64,000 nucleotides of DNA, taken from the NCBI GenBank assembly GCA_021234155.1, contig JAJEKV010000003.1, forward strand, positions 20,446,386-20,510,385, given 5' to 3'. The notes under the pieces are model-generated. The model made no database searches and was not told the DNA's origin. It saw only the letters and a list, made by a program, of their open reading frames with translations. Each line of letters begins with the position of its first letter. Within the stretch, counting starts at the first letter, position 1. The DNA is from Isoetes taiwanensis. Its lineage: Eukaryota; Streptophyta; Lycopodiopsida; Isoetales; Isoetaceae. The position numbers and the translations under genes are program-made. Positions 21,987 through 33,590 of the stretch are shown piece by piece.

Positions 21987-23057
21987 GCAATATGCCAAGG
22001 ACGTGGCCTTTAGTCCAAAAGGGGCCCTATGGTCCAAAGTGGGCTTTTAGTCCAAAAGGGGCCCTATGGTCCAAAGAGGGCCTTTGGTCCAAAGAAGGAC
22101 CAAATGGGGCGTGCATGCTATATAGTAGCTCGGGGGAGAGCTCTGGGGCAGCTGTGTCATAGCTGAGGGCTCGTGGTTGGGTGGTGAGATAGCGTGCCAC
22201 GTCAAGAGTCCATTTTAGTGGTATCAGAGCAACAACTTTCGATGGCCGGTTCCCCTGCCAGTGTTAACTTGGAAGATGAAGAGCTCAAGGAAAAACTTTT
22301 TGAGTTAGAGCATGATAATTCGCTCATGAGAGAAAAACTTGCAGCTGCCGAGGCTCGAATTGCGGAGCTGCAAGAAGTGGATTCTCTGTGAGCACGGTGC
22401 AGCGCGATTTGCGACGAAAGGCTGTGGCGTCCACGTAGTGGCATCAAAACCGGTGAATTCAAAAAGTATTCCGCTGCCACTAGTGATGCGGATGCAAACT
22501 ATGAATTCAAATCCCGGAGCCACGCGAAAAGTTCATCCGCATCACTAGTGGCAGCGGAATACTTTTTGAATTCAATTTTGACATTGGCACCGGTTTTGAT
22601 GCCACTACATGGACGCCTCGGCAGCCTTTGTCGCGAATCAGCCACACATGCGCCAAGCAGAGAATCCAGTTCTTGCACCCCGCACGAGCCTCTAAGTAAA
22701 TGCAAGTTTTTCTCTCATGAGCGAATTATCATGCTCTAACTCAAAAAGTTTTTCCTTGAGCTCTTCATCTTCCAAGTTAACATTGGCAGGGGAACCGGCC
22801 ATCGAAACTTGTTGCTCTGATACCACTAAAATGGACTCTTGACGTGGCATGCTATCTCACCACCCAACCACGAGCCCTCAGCTATGACACAGCTGCCCCA
22901 GAGCTCTCCCCCGAGCTACTATATAGCATGCACGCCCCCTTTGGTCCTTCTTTGGACCAAAGGCCCTCTTTGGACCATAGGGCCCCTTTTGGACTAAAAG
23001 CCCACTTTGGACCATAAGGCCCCTTTTGGACTAAAGGCCACGTCCTTGGCATATTGC
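21987..23057. repeat. Large fold-back: two head-to-head retrotransposon 5' ends
   Basis: The left arm (21987-22494) and right arm (22534-23057) are near-perfect inverted copies around a spacer of about 39 bases. Each arm, read inwards, has an LTR-like promoter segment with repeats of AGTCCAAAAGGGGCC. A TATA-like CTATATAG follows, then a primer site TGGTATCAGAGC (22219-22230, and 22814-22825 inverted), then the first codons of a gag-like frame. The outer ends are GCAATATGCC and its inverse. The arms differ by a few substitutions and small indels. A transcript across it would form a hairpin over 500 bp long. Confidence 0.88.
22242..22391 (+). pseudogene. Gag-like fragment, left arm of the fold-back
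   Basis: This 49-codon frame is rich in Glu, Lys and Leu (EELKEKLFELEHDNSLMREK) and reads like a coiled coil. It starts 11 bases after the primer site and ends at an early stop. The right arm carries the same start on the minus strand from 22802, with a different break (stop soon after MREKLAFT). Such short gags without pol are typical of miniature retrotransposons. Confidence 0.55.
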
Positions 23058-23351
23058 AAAAAGTAATAAAATAGATACCATTCTAGCTTGCCACTCTATC
23101 TGCCCATTCAATGTTTTTAAAGTAGACCCCTACCATGTTCTTAGAGGCCCGTCCACAAGTGCCTCTCGATCGAATTGTGTATGTAACTGGGTAGTTGAGT
23201 GTTGTAGAAATGTCTGAACGCGTTTTATATCTTCGTCTATTACACCGTGGGACGAGTGGCAGCATACAGTAGAGTCGAGATAGAACAGTAAGCATACTCG
23301 ATTACTATAGGCCAAGAAGTAGGTTTTTCTAAACATACCTACAATGTGCAG

Positions 23352-23599
23352 GGATGTGAAGATAAGTTTCCACGGATTTTTGGTCACGAAGCTGCAGGGT
23401 GAGATGTACCCTATCATCAAAATCACATGGGGTATATTACTGACCTTGCAGTTGCATTTGCAGGATCGTGGAACGCATTGGTGATGGAGTTTCTGAATTT
23501 GAAATTGGGGATCGTGTCCTCACAATTTTTGCTGGAGTGTGCAAAAAATGCAAATTCTGCAAGTCTACAAAAACTAATCTTTGTAAAAGCACATGATAG
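23352..23599 (+). pseudogene. Alcohol dehydrogenase pseudogene, copy A (two exon remnants)
   Basis: Exon one (23352-23398) gives GCEDKFPRIFGHEAAG, including the GHE motif of zinc alcohol dehydrogenases. A GT-AG intron follows (23399-23463). Exon two (23464-23599) gives IVERIGDGVSEFEIGDRVLT and then CKKCKFCKSTKTNLC, the complete four-Cys structural zinc site. After that a small deletion shifts the frame into TGA and TAG. No earlier or later exon is found, so the N-terminus and the NAD domain are missing. The functional enzyme oxidises alcohols with NAD in the cytosol; this copy cannot. Confidence 0.85.
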
Positions 23600-24947
23600 A
23601 TGCTAACAATATGAGGCACGAGGGCGCAGTGTATATTTTCAATGTTGAAGATAAAACTACAAGAATATGTTGGCTAGAAATTTAGGTTGGACTTCATGGA
23701 AAGTTTGTACAGCATAAGTATGGCTATGAATGTACAATGCCATGTGCTTTGGAGGTTTTGATGGAAAAAAAATTCTTTTTGATTTCTAGGAACATCCAAA
23801 AATTGCCTAGTCACAGAAATTTGTGAGGACGAAATCAGGACAATCAAGGAGCAACACGGAGCAAGTGGCTTTTGGAAAATTGAACATGCTTCTTTTGCAA
23901 TTGCATACTTCTAGAATAAACCAAGCCTAAAATAGCTAAACCGAGTTCACCTACTCTTAACCATATGTGTTCGTTCAAATAAATATGGCATCTATCAAAT
24001 GTGATGGTTCATAGATTCTATATAAAGCTATGTTCCCTTAGTAGCCTGTTTAATTGGACCCATTCCATCTAAATCATAACCATTCCTTTTTGAAACTACT
24101 TACATTGGACAAATGTTCCTTGAATCTATTGAATCTAGTGACTTATTCTATTGAGGTATCCTAGTGTCTAGTAGTTCACGTTTTGTGAAACTGAGTGGGA
24201 AAATAGGAAATGCTTGCTCAAATGCTTGCTCAAGGATTTTATATTACATGATAGTTAAGATGACTGGTAATCTAGCCCCTAAATTTGTTAGGACATGAAA
24301 TGTACAGATTCATGCTTGTTGCTACGGCAATGCGATGTCTTGTAATAAGTACAATAACATAGTTCGCATTTACATGTTTTCGTAAGTAGTTGTTGGGATT
24401 TGTTATAGTTTTCTGGGGACACAAACTCTACTCTCAAATTCAGTTCAGCCGATCTCTTCACTTGCTCTATGCTTAACCATTTATTATTTCATGTAACTGC
24501 ATTTTACGTAAACTTTTAATCTTGATGATGATGGTTTTAGGCTATTTGAAGACTCTTGCTACAAATGCATAGTGCTGGTGCTAGTATCGGCGCATTTAGT
24601 TTTGTATGATACGTTGACTCTAAACACCATCTCGACTTCAAGAAGATTTGTGTACATCATTTGACAACAAAAAGCATCATATTCAAGAAGTTCATGGAAC
24701 AAATAGTTGTCGAATACATGACCTTTTGCACCAATGCTCATATTTGGATATGAGTTCTAAAGGTTTTCTAACTCTTAGAACTACTATTGAGGATTGAGAA
24801 GATAAACCAACAAAATAAAAAACAAGCAAACACACCCTATGACCACTGGAGGGCAACCATCTGTGCGCACAGAGGTTGTCCTCCAGTTTCATGTGGGTAA
24901 AGTGGCTTAAATCTAACAGTGTGGAATCAGAATTTGTACTTCGGCGA
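23600..24947. other. Spacer between ADH pseudogene copies
   Basis: No gene is recognised. It is AT-rich and contains no long coding-like frame. Confidence 0.6.
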
Positions 24948-25046
24948 CTCAATGTTTAAGTTAAAGTAGATCCCTACCATGTTCTTAGAGGCCCATCCAT
25001 AAGTGCCCCTCAACCGAATTGTGTATGTAACTGCGTAATTGAGTGT
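24948..25046 (+). repeat. Duplicated block that precedes the ADH exons
   Basis: It shares about 100 bp with 23107-23203, including TACCATGTTCTTAGAGGCCC and GAATTGTGTATGTAACTG. It marks the left end of ADH copy B, now separated from its exons by the LINE. Confidence 0.8.
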
Positions 25047-25768
25047 TGGTTTGAGCATTAAGCATGCAGGCTTGTGGTTGTGAAAATCTTGAAGGCCTGC
25101 TGAAAAAATGACGTGCGCCATTTTTCTTGAACTTTTTGTCTTTTCCTCCATTTTCAGTTCAAAATTGTTTCTTGGCAAAGAAACTCCCTGAAGCCTGCAT
25201 TGCTATCGGATCTGAAGGAAAAATTTGGCAATTGAAGGGGCTGCCCCTGTAGAGGGCCAGCATTATCGAATTGCTCAGATTTTTCTCTTTCATGGAAGCT
25301 AAAATTTTTGCAATTCTTAAACAGGGACAGAAACTGATCTGTGGTTTTCTCTGTGGCACTCCTGCTGATCTTTAGAATTCCTTCTTAACAGAAAATCTCT
25401 TCCCGGATAATCTTTTCTCACATGAATATAGCTTTGTTCCAAGCTGTGTTGAATTTGAGACAGAGATCATCGATTCTTGGCTGGAGGAATTTGTGGGAAG
25501 CAAGAGAATTCAAGCTACTGCCATTTTCAGAGTGCATTGTGACTGGTTGGATGACAAAATTATTGTCAAATTGTACTCCCCAATCTGATTTCAATTGTTT
25601 TTAGTGTTCCAGTAATGACTAAGGTTTAGCAATTGAAGGTAATCCATTCCGCCTAATTTGTCTAATTTCTCTCGATCCTACTCTTTAGCCTGATTTTTTC
25701 CCTTTCTTTAGACTCCCCCTGTTTTTTGGCGCTCAATTGCCCCTTTGTTGTTCCCTCCTGAAGTAATC

Positions 25769-28264
25769 ATGAACTCTGCTGGCCAATGTAACCTAAATTC
25801 TTCGACATTGCCCTTTCTCCATTGCTTCTTTGCTCTTTCTAAGGAGGATCAAGGCGCTCTCTTGGCAAATCTTCATAAAATCTCGGCTGATCCTGCAAAA
25901 TTCATCCCTTTTGGAAATTTCAAGGATTTATCTCTTCTGGAAAGAAAGATGACACCCTTATCAGACAAAACTCCAATTTGGGACACTCTCTCCATGGATC
26001 CGAGCGCAATTGGAAACCGACCTCTGATAAATCCTGCTACGGGTGTTCCTTTGCCATATGGAGTCATTAGGCCAACAAATGAAGTTCGCTCTGATGAAGA
26101 TTGGGATGGTATTCTTCAGCAAGAGAGGCCAGACATTGCTTCAAACCTCGCCACTATTCATGATTTTCATCTTAACTCCCCTATGGTTCTTGAAAAGCTG
26201 AAATGCCTCTCAAACTCTGCTGTTGTTGTTAAAATCAATAAGGTCGGGATCAGTATTGAAAAACTTTGGTCTTTTCTGCTTTCTCTACAAAAAGGCCTTT
26301 CTATCAAAGCGGTTTATTGGCTAAACTATCCTTACATTATGGTTGAATGTGGTAGTCAGAGGACTGCTAACTATCTGTTGCAAAGTGGTATTCTAGTTTT
26401 CGAAAATTTTCATTTGTCTTTTATCAAATGGAATCCTAAGCTTTCAACTGCCGACCTCAATAACTTTCATGTTGCCTCAACCTCTTTATTTGGCTTAAAT
26501 CCTATTTATTGGAATGAAGAATCAATCAAAAGCCTTTTCAATTCTATTGGCAACTATATTTCTACTGTTTATGCTCCATATAAGCCTCCTGTTGTCTATG
26601 TCCAAATTGACATTTCTAAAAAAATTCCAACCTCAATTCCTTTCACTGATTGTTTTGGCCAAAAAACTTCTCTGGATCTAAGGTGGAATGGTTTACCTCC
26701 TATTTGCTCTTCTTGTGATTTTAGGCATGCTTGGTATACTAATTGTAAGGAGAAAGGAGTTAAAGACTCAAACTCAAAGGGAGGAATTTGTGATTATGCT
26801 ATCCCTTCTCCTCCTCCTCCAAACCTACTTCCTGAAAAACAGCAAGAAGACAAAGTTATCACTTGGAAAAAGGTCAATGGTAGCACAAAGAGAATTGCCA
26901 AAAAAAGGATGGAAAAGGGTATTCAGATTGGTGTAAATGCTCAATTTGCTGCTGGTCACAGAGGATCCTCTATTCCCTCTGAAGTTATCACTGATTCTGA
27001 GAGATACAAAGCCAAAGGAAAAGCAAAAATATATGAGGACGAGACTTCTAAGGATTTACATTCTACTTTGGCTAAAATAGCTGCTGATTCAAAATCCCTG
27101 AGGTACCAAAGTCATTATTCAAACTCAAAATGGAATCTATCCAACTGGATTCCCACCAAAGGCACGAGAGATTCATTAACTAAGGAAATTCAAGAAAAAT
27201 ATTCCTTGCAGAATAAGGTGACAGGAATAAACTCAAGAAGATAAACTGGTGTTATCCCCAAACCACCAGATAACTTCATCAAAAATAAAGATATTGCTGA
27301 GACTTCCAAAAAGGTCTCCTCTGAAATAAATGATCCTAAAGTGACAAGAGAAAATTTGGTGGAAACTTCTGAAGACAATTCAAGTAAGCAAGATATTGAT
27401 GAGGTAATCCAATGTTCTAACCAATTTGCTGCCTTTACTAATTCTCATGCAGAGCAGATGGAATTACTGCAATCAGAAAATGAGGATTTAGAAGTTCCCC
27501 TAAATCACTTAACTAAACCTCCATCTCAGCCACCACCTAATCTGCTGGAATTTGATACTCCTATCCCAAAAATGGTGAATTTCCTTGACCTCATTGACCT
27601 TTCCTCTCCTGAAGACTCTATCTCTTGCCATGACCATCAACCTGTTATCTCTGACAAAATAGCAGATCATTTGGCTTCCATAGATTTCATTGTTACAGCT
27701 ATAAATAACTGTCAGCAGATAAGTCCTGAAGGTTTGGAATTAGATAAGGATAAAGGAAAAAAGTTGGATCAGCAGGGTCATAAAGGATCAGAAGAATCAA
27801 CTCAGGATTTGCTTAAGGGTGATATTTGTGACATTGAATTTGTTCTTGAGACTCCACAATCTGCTGGTATACAGTGCACTGAGCGAGAAAAGTCCCCTTC
27901 CAGGCAAGTTCTTGAACCATCCAAGTGTCAATTTCATAATAGTCTTCATAATAATGAAATGGCTAATAATGCTGCTGTTAATAAGACTATTAATAAATTG
28001 TTTGAGTTTATTCCTGGGGGGATTTCCTCTGATGAATTAGACAGTGACAAGGAAAATTTGTGTACTAATGGGAATGACAGTAATTGGGATGTTGAATATT
28101 ACCTTAACTCCTCCTCTGTAACCAATAGTGACAAGAGAGAGACAACTAAAGCAAAGGTGGGCAAAAAAGCTAAATTGGTTACAAATTATAGTGCTCCTGC
28201 CAATAATACTAGAAGTAAAAATAAGAAAGATAGAAAAGGGAAATCCAAATCCAAGCATAGATAA
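25769..28264 (+). pseudogene. LINE ORF1, RNA-binding protein with one in-frame stop
   Basis: The ATG is at 25769. The same frame runs to 28264 apart from a TAA at 27242-27244, giving about 831 codons. The first part resembles the DUF4283-type RNA-binding region of plant LINEs (VVVKINKVGISIEKLW, IMVECGS). A variant zinc knuckle, CSSCDFRHAWYTNC, follows (C-x2-C-x3-H-x5-C rather than C-x2-C-x4-H-x4-C). The second half is acidic and low in order, ending in a Lys/Arg-rich tail. The role is to coat LINE RNA and carry it to the nucleus. ORF2 begins 37 bases downstream in another frame. Confidence 0.85.
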
Positions 28265-28301
28265 TTTTCTTGTCCTTTCCTAGCTTTCATTTTCTCCAAA
28301 A

Positions 28302-31300
28302 ATGAAGATTCTATCATGGAATCTTAGGGGAATTAAGGGAGTTCTCAAAGGAAGGAGAGTTATTTCTCAAATTAAATCTTACAAGGCTGATATCATCCTA
28401 TTGCAAGAATTAAAGCTGCAGAAATTTGAATGTGCAAATCTTGGGGATTGGATAATCCCTGGTAGCTCCTCCATCTGGTTGGAGGCTGAAGGAACCTCTG
28501 GGGGGCATATGTATGATTTGGAAGGATCTAAACACTGAACTTTTTTATAACAGCCCGAGCAAAATGTGGCAGTGTACCATCTTCAATATTATGAATAAAT
28601 CATTTGGTCTTATTAATGTCTATGCCTCAACCAATCCAAAAGTGAGAGAGCTTCTTTGGTTAGATATTAATCATTGGATGAAGGCACAGAATGTTAATGA
28701 TTGGATTCTAGCTGGAGATTTCAACAACACTCCAAATTGGGACCAAAAATTAGGTAATAAGATCAACATGACTAGATTGGAAAAAAATCATTGGAATGAT
28801 CTTATTGATGATCACTCTTTGCTGCTGATCCCTTCCTCCTCTGCTAAATTTACCTGGTCTAACAAGAGAAAAGGAAATGCTAAAGTTTTCTGTGCCCTTG
28901 ACAGATTTTATCTAAATATCTCTAGTTCCAATTTCTGGGATAATGCCTATGTTTTTAGTGATGAATCTGTTGCTATTTCTGATCATCAACCTCAATTCCT
29001 TTGCACCTATCATCAGATTTCTGCTCCAAGATCTGGAAATATCCCCTACAAATTTAACTCTAGTATGCTTCAAAATGCCTCCTTTTGTTAAGAGTTCAGG
29101 GTTTTTTACTCTCAGCTTCCTAGAGTAACTGAGGTCATGTCTATGAAGAGCTTCTATTCTAATTTGAAGGCTTCCAAGTCTTGGATTAAGGAATGGACCA
29201 AAAAGCTAAATTCTGAGAGGATAAAGGAAAAAAATATCCTTCTACAGCATATGAGAGATGTTAGGCTGGCCTTAAATGACGATCCTTTCAATTCTACCTT
29301 ACATCTTCAAGAGGAAAATCTTGAAAAAAAGATTAAGCTTATTGAAGAATCTGAGGTCAAAGGTGCTGCTATTAGATGCAAAATTAAATATACTAATGAT
29401 ATGGACTCTGGCAGCACTAAATTCTTCTTTAGAGCTGCCAAAACAAGGCAGACTAAGAGCTCTATTAATGAGATCACAAATGACTCTGGAATGGTTTTAA
29501 ACAGTCCCTCTGAAATCTCGAATTTCTTTTATGCTAAATATTCTAGTTTGTTCTCTAAAAGCATCAACTCTGATACTTTTGTGGACAATCAGGCTAAGAA
29601 ATTTATTGATTTGATTGATTCTATTATTCCAAGTGATCATTGTCAAATGGATCTTTCCTTCTCAAATGTTCCAAGCTCTGATGAAGTTCTCTCCATCCTC
29701 AAGAGCTTTAAGCATGGCAAATCACCTGGTCCTGATGGATTTCCCCCAGAGTTTTTCTTAGAATTCTGGGATACAATCCAGAATGACTTCATGTATTTCA
29801 TAAGGGGCTTTTGGGAAGCAAAGCATCTTCACCCTTCTATTGCTAGTAGATTTATCTCTCTAATTCCTAAAGTTGATAAGCCTTCTACTTTTTCTGACTG
29901 GAGACCCATCTCTTTAACTAATTCCACTTATAAGATCTGTGCTAAAATTATTGCTTCAAGAATAAAGGATTATTTGCAGAATTGCATTTGTGGAAATCAG
30001 AGTGTTTTTCTTCCCAATAGATTTATTCTGGAAAATTACATTGCTGCTATGGAAGGTTTACATTGGAATAAAATTTCGAGTCAAAATTGTGTCCTCCTTA
30101 AATTGGATTTCAAAAGAGCCTTTGACAATATTAGATGGGATTTTATTGAATATGCTATGAAAAAGCTTGGTTTTAATGATGATATTATTAAACTTATCAT
30201 GGGCTTGAACCTTAGATCAAATTCTGCTATCCTCATCAATGGTTCTCCAAGTGCATTCTTCCCTCTTGAAAGGGGGGTCAGACAAGGCTGTCCCTTGGCT
30301 CCCTATCTATTTATTGTGGTTGCTGAGTTATTAACCAAGGCTGTAAAACATCACCAAAGGGTTGGAAATCTTTCTAGTCTTAGGCTTCCTGACTCTACTT
30401 CCATTTGCATCCAGCAATATGCTGATGACACTTTCTCATTCTTGGAAAATGAGGCTCATAATATTAATTTCTTCATGGATGTCTTGAGCCAGTTTAGTGC
30501 AGCCTCTGGAGTGGACTTAAATTTATCCAAATGTGTTATTATTGGTGACTGTGATATCTCTAGTGTGGTTGGCATTAAAATTATTAAGACTTCAGAGGTC
30601 ACCAAACTTCTGGGTATGCCATTATCTCTAAATTCCAATCTTTCTGGTCTGTGGTCCCCAATTATTGAGAGGATAAGATCTAAACTTCATTTATATAAAA
30701 ATTCCCTATCTCTGGCTGGTCGGGTGGTTATTGCTAATCAGGTTCTCACCAGTTCTCATATTTGCTTCTCCGCTGCCTTAGTGGCCCCTGCCTCTGTTTA
30801 CAAGCAAATAGAGAAGATTATAAGGAATTTCATTTGGAATGGAAACAATTTGGTTAATTGGAACACAATCACTAAAAAGAAAAAGGATGGTGGTCCGGCT
30901 TGTAAAAATATTCATAAACAAGCACAAGCTCTTGCTGGCAAGTTTGTTTGGAAAGCCTTAAATGGTTCTGATAGTGTGGCCTCCAAATTTATTATGTATT
31001 GGCTCAGGGAAAGTTCTCCTGTGGGACATCCTTCAATCTCTCATGAATTGCCAAATTCTGCTTTTTGTGAAGTCTCTTTAGCTTCTAATATGTCCCCTCT
31101 CATGAGAAATATTATTAAAGCTTGGAACAATATCCTTTGGCATTCAAATATGATCAGGGTGCAAGTTTTCATTCAAATATGTCTATTTTCTGGTCACCTC
31201 CTTTTATGGATCATCCAAATCAGGTTCTTGCCTTAAAACATCCCCAGATTTATAAGAAATGGAGTTCTCTTGGCTTCAAAAGCTTGGGTGATTTGTGGCA

Positions 31301-32075
31301 TAATAATAGATGGATTACTTGGTCGAATCTCAAATTGAGAATCAAGGGATCTCATGCTGATAAGAAGATCTATAAGCATATCAGGAACATAGTTGGTAAT
31401 TCGATTTCAAATCATACCTTAAGCAGCAAATTGGATTGGAGCCTAAACAGGAAATCTTGTTACAAGGTAAAGGATATTTACAACTTCTTAGATCAGTGTC
31501 TTGACCTCCCTAAATCTTCCACTCCTTGGAACATTGATGCTGCTGCTACTAAATCTCTTATCAATAATGTCTGGAACTCTTATGCTTCCAAGAAAATATC
31601 CTTCTTTATTTGGCTTATTGCAAACAAAAGTGTTCCTTGTCTTCAGGTCATGAATAGTAGAGATCCAAATGTTTCAGCCAATTGTCCTCTAAATTGTAAT
31701 GTTGTTGAGGATTTGGAACACATCTTCTTCTGCTCCAAGTTGAATCCCCTTTGGTCTTGGTTCAATTCTTACTTTGGCAACTTTGATAGATCTTCCATCA
31801 TTAATTTTCTGCAAGGGAATGACATCTACAAAAACACTATTGCCTTCTTGTATTTTTGGAATGTTTGGAAATCAAGAAATAGATGCTTGTATGGTAAAAA
31901 AAGGTTTTCTGTTACCTGGATCAAATTGCATTTCAAATATGATATTGAGCTCTGTGCTACTGCATATAGAAAATTACTTGTTGACAATTATGACAGGTGC
32001 TGGGATCAAATTGGTGAATTTGTGGGGTATCATCATTTATTCATTTCAAGACTCTCATTTAGAAATACTAATTGA
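28302..32075 (+). pseudogene. LINE ORF2: endonuclease, reverse transcriptase, zf-RVT; broken
   Basis: The endonuclease starts MKILSWNLRGI, with the catalytic set visible: WN, QELK, GDFNN and ISDHQP. A frameshift lies near 28510. A TAA stands at 29089-29091 in an otherwise continuous frame. Reverse transcriptase follows, with GKSPGPDGFP, LKLDFKRAFD, RGVRQGCPLAPYLF and the intact catalytic QYADD. A second frameshift near 31145 moves to the last frame, which ends in a zf-RVT domain (about 31560-31760, ISFFIWLIANKSVP, CPLNC, LEHIFFCSKLNPLW). The protein would nick the target and copy LINE RNA in place. No RNase H domain is seen. Confidence 0.92.
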
Positions 32076-32094
32076 ATTTTATTGCCTAGGATAT

Positions 32095-32643
32095 ATGGAG
32101 CTTTGCAGAGGGCCTCACACAAACAGGTATTTCATCACTAAGGATGGTGCCTCGTTGAGGAATGAAGTGGCTAGATATGGGGAGCAGAGAATTCATGAGC
32201 ATCAGGTCTGTTATCCTCCACATAATCATTGGACAATCAGGCAGATACAAGATGATAAGGAGGTCAGAAGAAAAGCAGAAAGGGTATGGGCCAGAATATT
32301 CACAAGAGAAGTGATGCAAACAGTTTACATGTTTTGGTTTATTGAGAAGCATCATCATGAATTCACAGAAAGACAATTCCTGAGATATAGGGAACTATAT
32401 TACACTCACAGGATGCTAGCTGACAGTTATGGCACTCTTATCCTGCTCATGGTACAACAGGATTTTTACAGATTAATCAAAGATCAGCTTTGGATGAAGG
32501 TCTCCTACACTCATGGCACAACTTCCAAATTCACCACCCGTTTCAACCATCTGATCCTTAATGATGATCCCAATGATTGCAGAGTTCCTACCATTCCATC
32601 CACCATGATCCTCCAAAACATTGACAGTATTGCCTCTTTATGA
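32095..32643 (+). CDS. LINE ORF3, uncharacterised 182-residue protein
   Basis: An intact frame starts 20 bases after the ORF2 stop, within the LINE and before its A tail. The product is charged and probably helical (RYGEQRIHEHQ, DDKEVRRKAERVWARIFTRE, FWFIEKHHHEFTERQFLRYREL). I do not recognise it: it lacks the acidic signature of RNase H and has no zinc motif. Unlike ORF1 and ORF2 it has no stop or shift. It may be a captured host exon or a true third LINE protein; a chance open frame of this length is less likely given its composition. Confidence 0.55.
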   Translation: MELCRGPHTNRYFITKDGASLRNEVARYGEQRIHEHQVCYPPHNHWTIRQIQDDKEVRRKAERVWARIFTREVMQTVYMFWFIEKHHHEFTERQFLRYRELYYTHRMLADSYGTLILLMVQQDFYRLIKDQLWMKVSYTHGTTSKFTTRFNHLILNDDPNDCRVPTIPSTMILQNIDSIASL

Positions 32644-33081
32644 TAGCAGAAGTTCTATTTGTTTTGCAGGTTCGTTAGTAATCATAGCAAAAGGGATGTA
32701 CATGGAAGATTCTCATTTTCTTGTCTCAAGCCAGCTGTTCGGGTTCTTTCACCTGAAATTTTGGCAGAAATGGCGGATTTTTTGGACTCAACTGCTCTGT
32801 TCAGGATCTTGTCTACCGCACCTCTAAGTTAATTGGTTTTGCTGCTGCTATTACAAGCTACTGTGTTGATAATTATCCTGTTACCTTATTTCAAAATTTC
32901 TCTTTGTTAAGCATGTCATGAGTCTTAACAATATTTTCTATGGTTTTCCTTAATTAATGCAAAAATCTACTCGTTCCTTAAAAAAAAAAAAACATTAAGC
33001 ATGCCCGATTACTAGGGTGAGATGTACCCTATCATCAAAATCACATGGAGTATACTACTGACCTTGCAATTGCATTTGCAG

Positions 33082-33577
33082 GATCGAGGAAAGCATTGAG
33101 TTTCTGAATTTGAAATTGGAGACCACGTCCTCACAAATTTTGCTGGAGAGTGCAAAAAATGCAAATTTTACAAGTCTACAAAAACTAATCTTTATGAAAA
33201 GCACATGATAGATCTTAACTTGACAGTTATATGCAGTGACCGTACGACTAGATTTTAGTCTAATGGGAAACCTGTCTATCATTTTCTAGGCAGATCAACT
33301 TTTAGTTAATATGCCAAGTAGTAAAAGTCAGAAAAGATGCACTTTGCGCAAATTCTGCTTTCTCAGCTGTCAAGTATCAATAGGTAAGATTGACTTATAA
33401 AAGAGAAGTTTCTGCATGTTATTAGAAGGTATATAAGAGATGTTTTCTTTAACTGGTCAAAATACATTCCAATTAGAGCATACTGCTAAAGATCGGACCA
33501 GTACTATATACAGTTAAGGTTGAGAAAGGGTCCAGTGTTGCAATGTTTGGTCTAGGAGGCTTTGGGCTAGCAGTAAT
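33082..33577 (+). pseudogene. Alcohol dehydrogenase pseudogene, copy B
   Basis: The same intron and exon as copy A occur (intron from about 33015, exon from 33082). An 8-9-base deletion removes GDG, and two of the structural zinc Cys codons are now Tyr. It extends further than copy A: RTTRF, a TAG, SNGKPVYHFLG and STFS (to about 33308), then FCFLSC near 33355, then after a splice acceptor VEKGSSVAMFGLGGFGLAV (33519-33575), the NAD-binding GLGxxG turn. The GHEAAG exon is deleted. The LINE inserted just upstream. It cannot make enzyme. Confidence 0.85.
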
Positions 33578-33590
33578 CTTCCATTTAAGA

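Larger units (their letters stand above)
25068..32992 (+). mobile_element. L1-type LINE retrotransposon, near full length
   Basis: The element is about 7.9 kb. It has a 5' UTR of about 700 bases, ORF1, ORF2 (endonuclease, reverse transcriptase, zf-RVT), an extra ORF3 and a 13-A tail at 32980-32992. It is flanked by a perfect 12-bp target duplication, CATTAAGCATGC, at 25056-25067 and 32993-33004. The matching uninterrupted site is seen in ADH copy A near 23286. The damage is light: one stop in ORF1, and one stop and two frameshifts in ORF2. Confidence 0.93.

Noticed and set aside
25873-26067. Minus-strand frame inside LINE ORF1
   Set aside because: It is a shadow of the ORF1 coding frame with no independent support.
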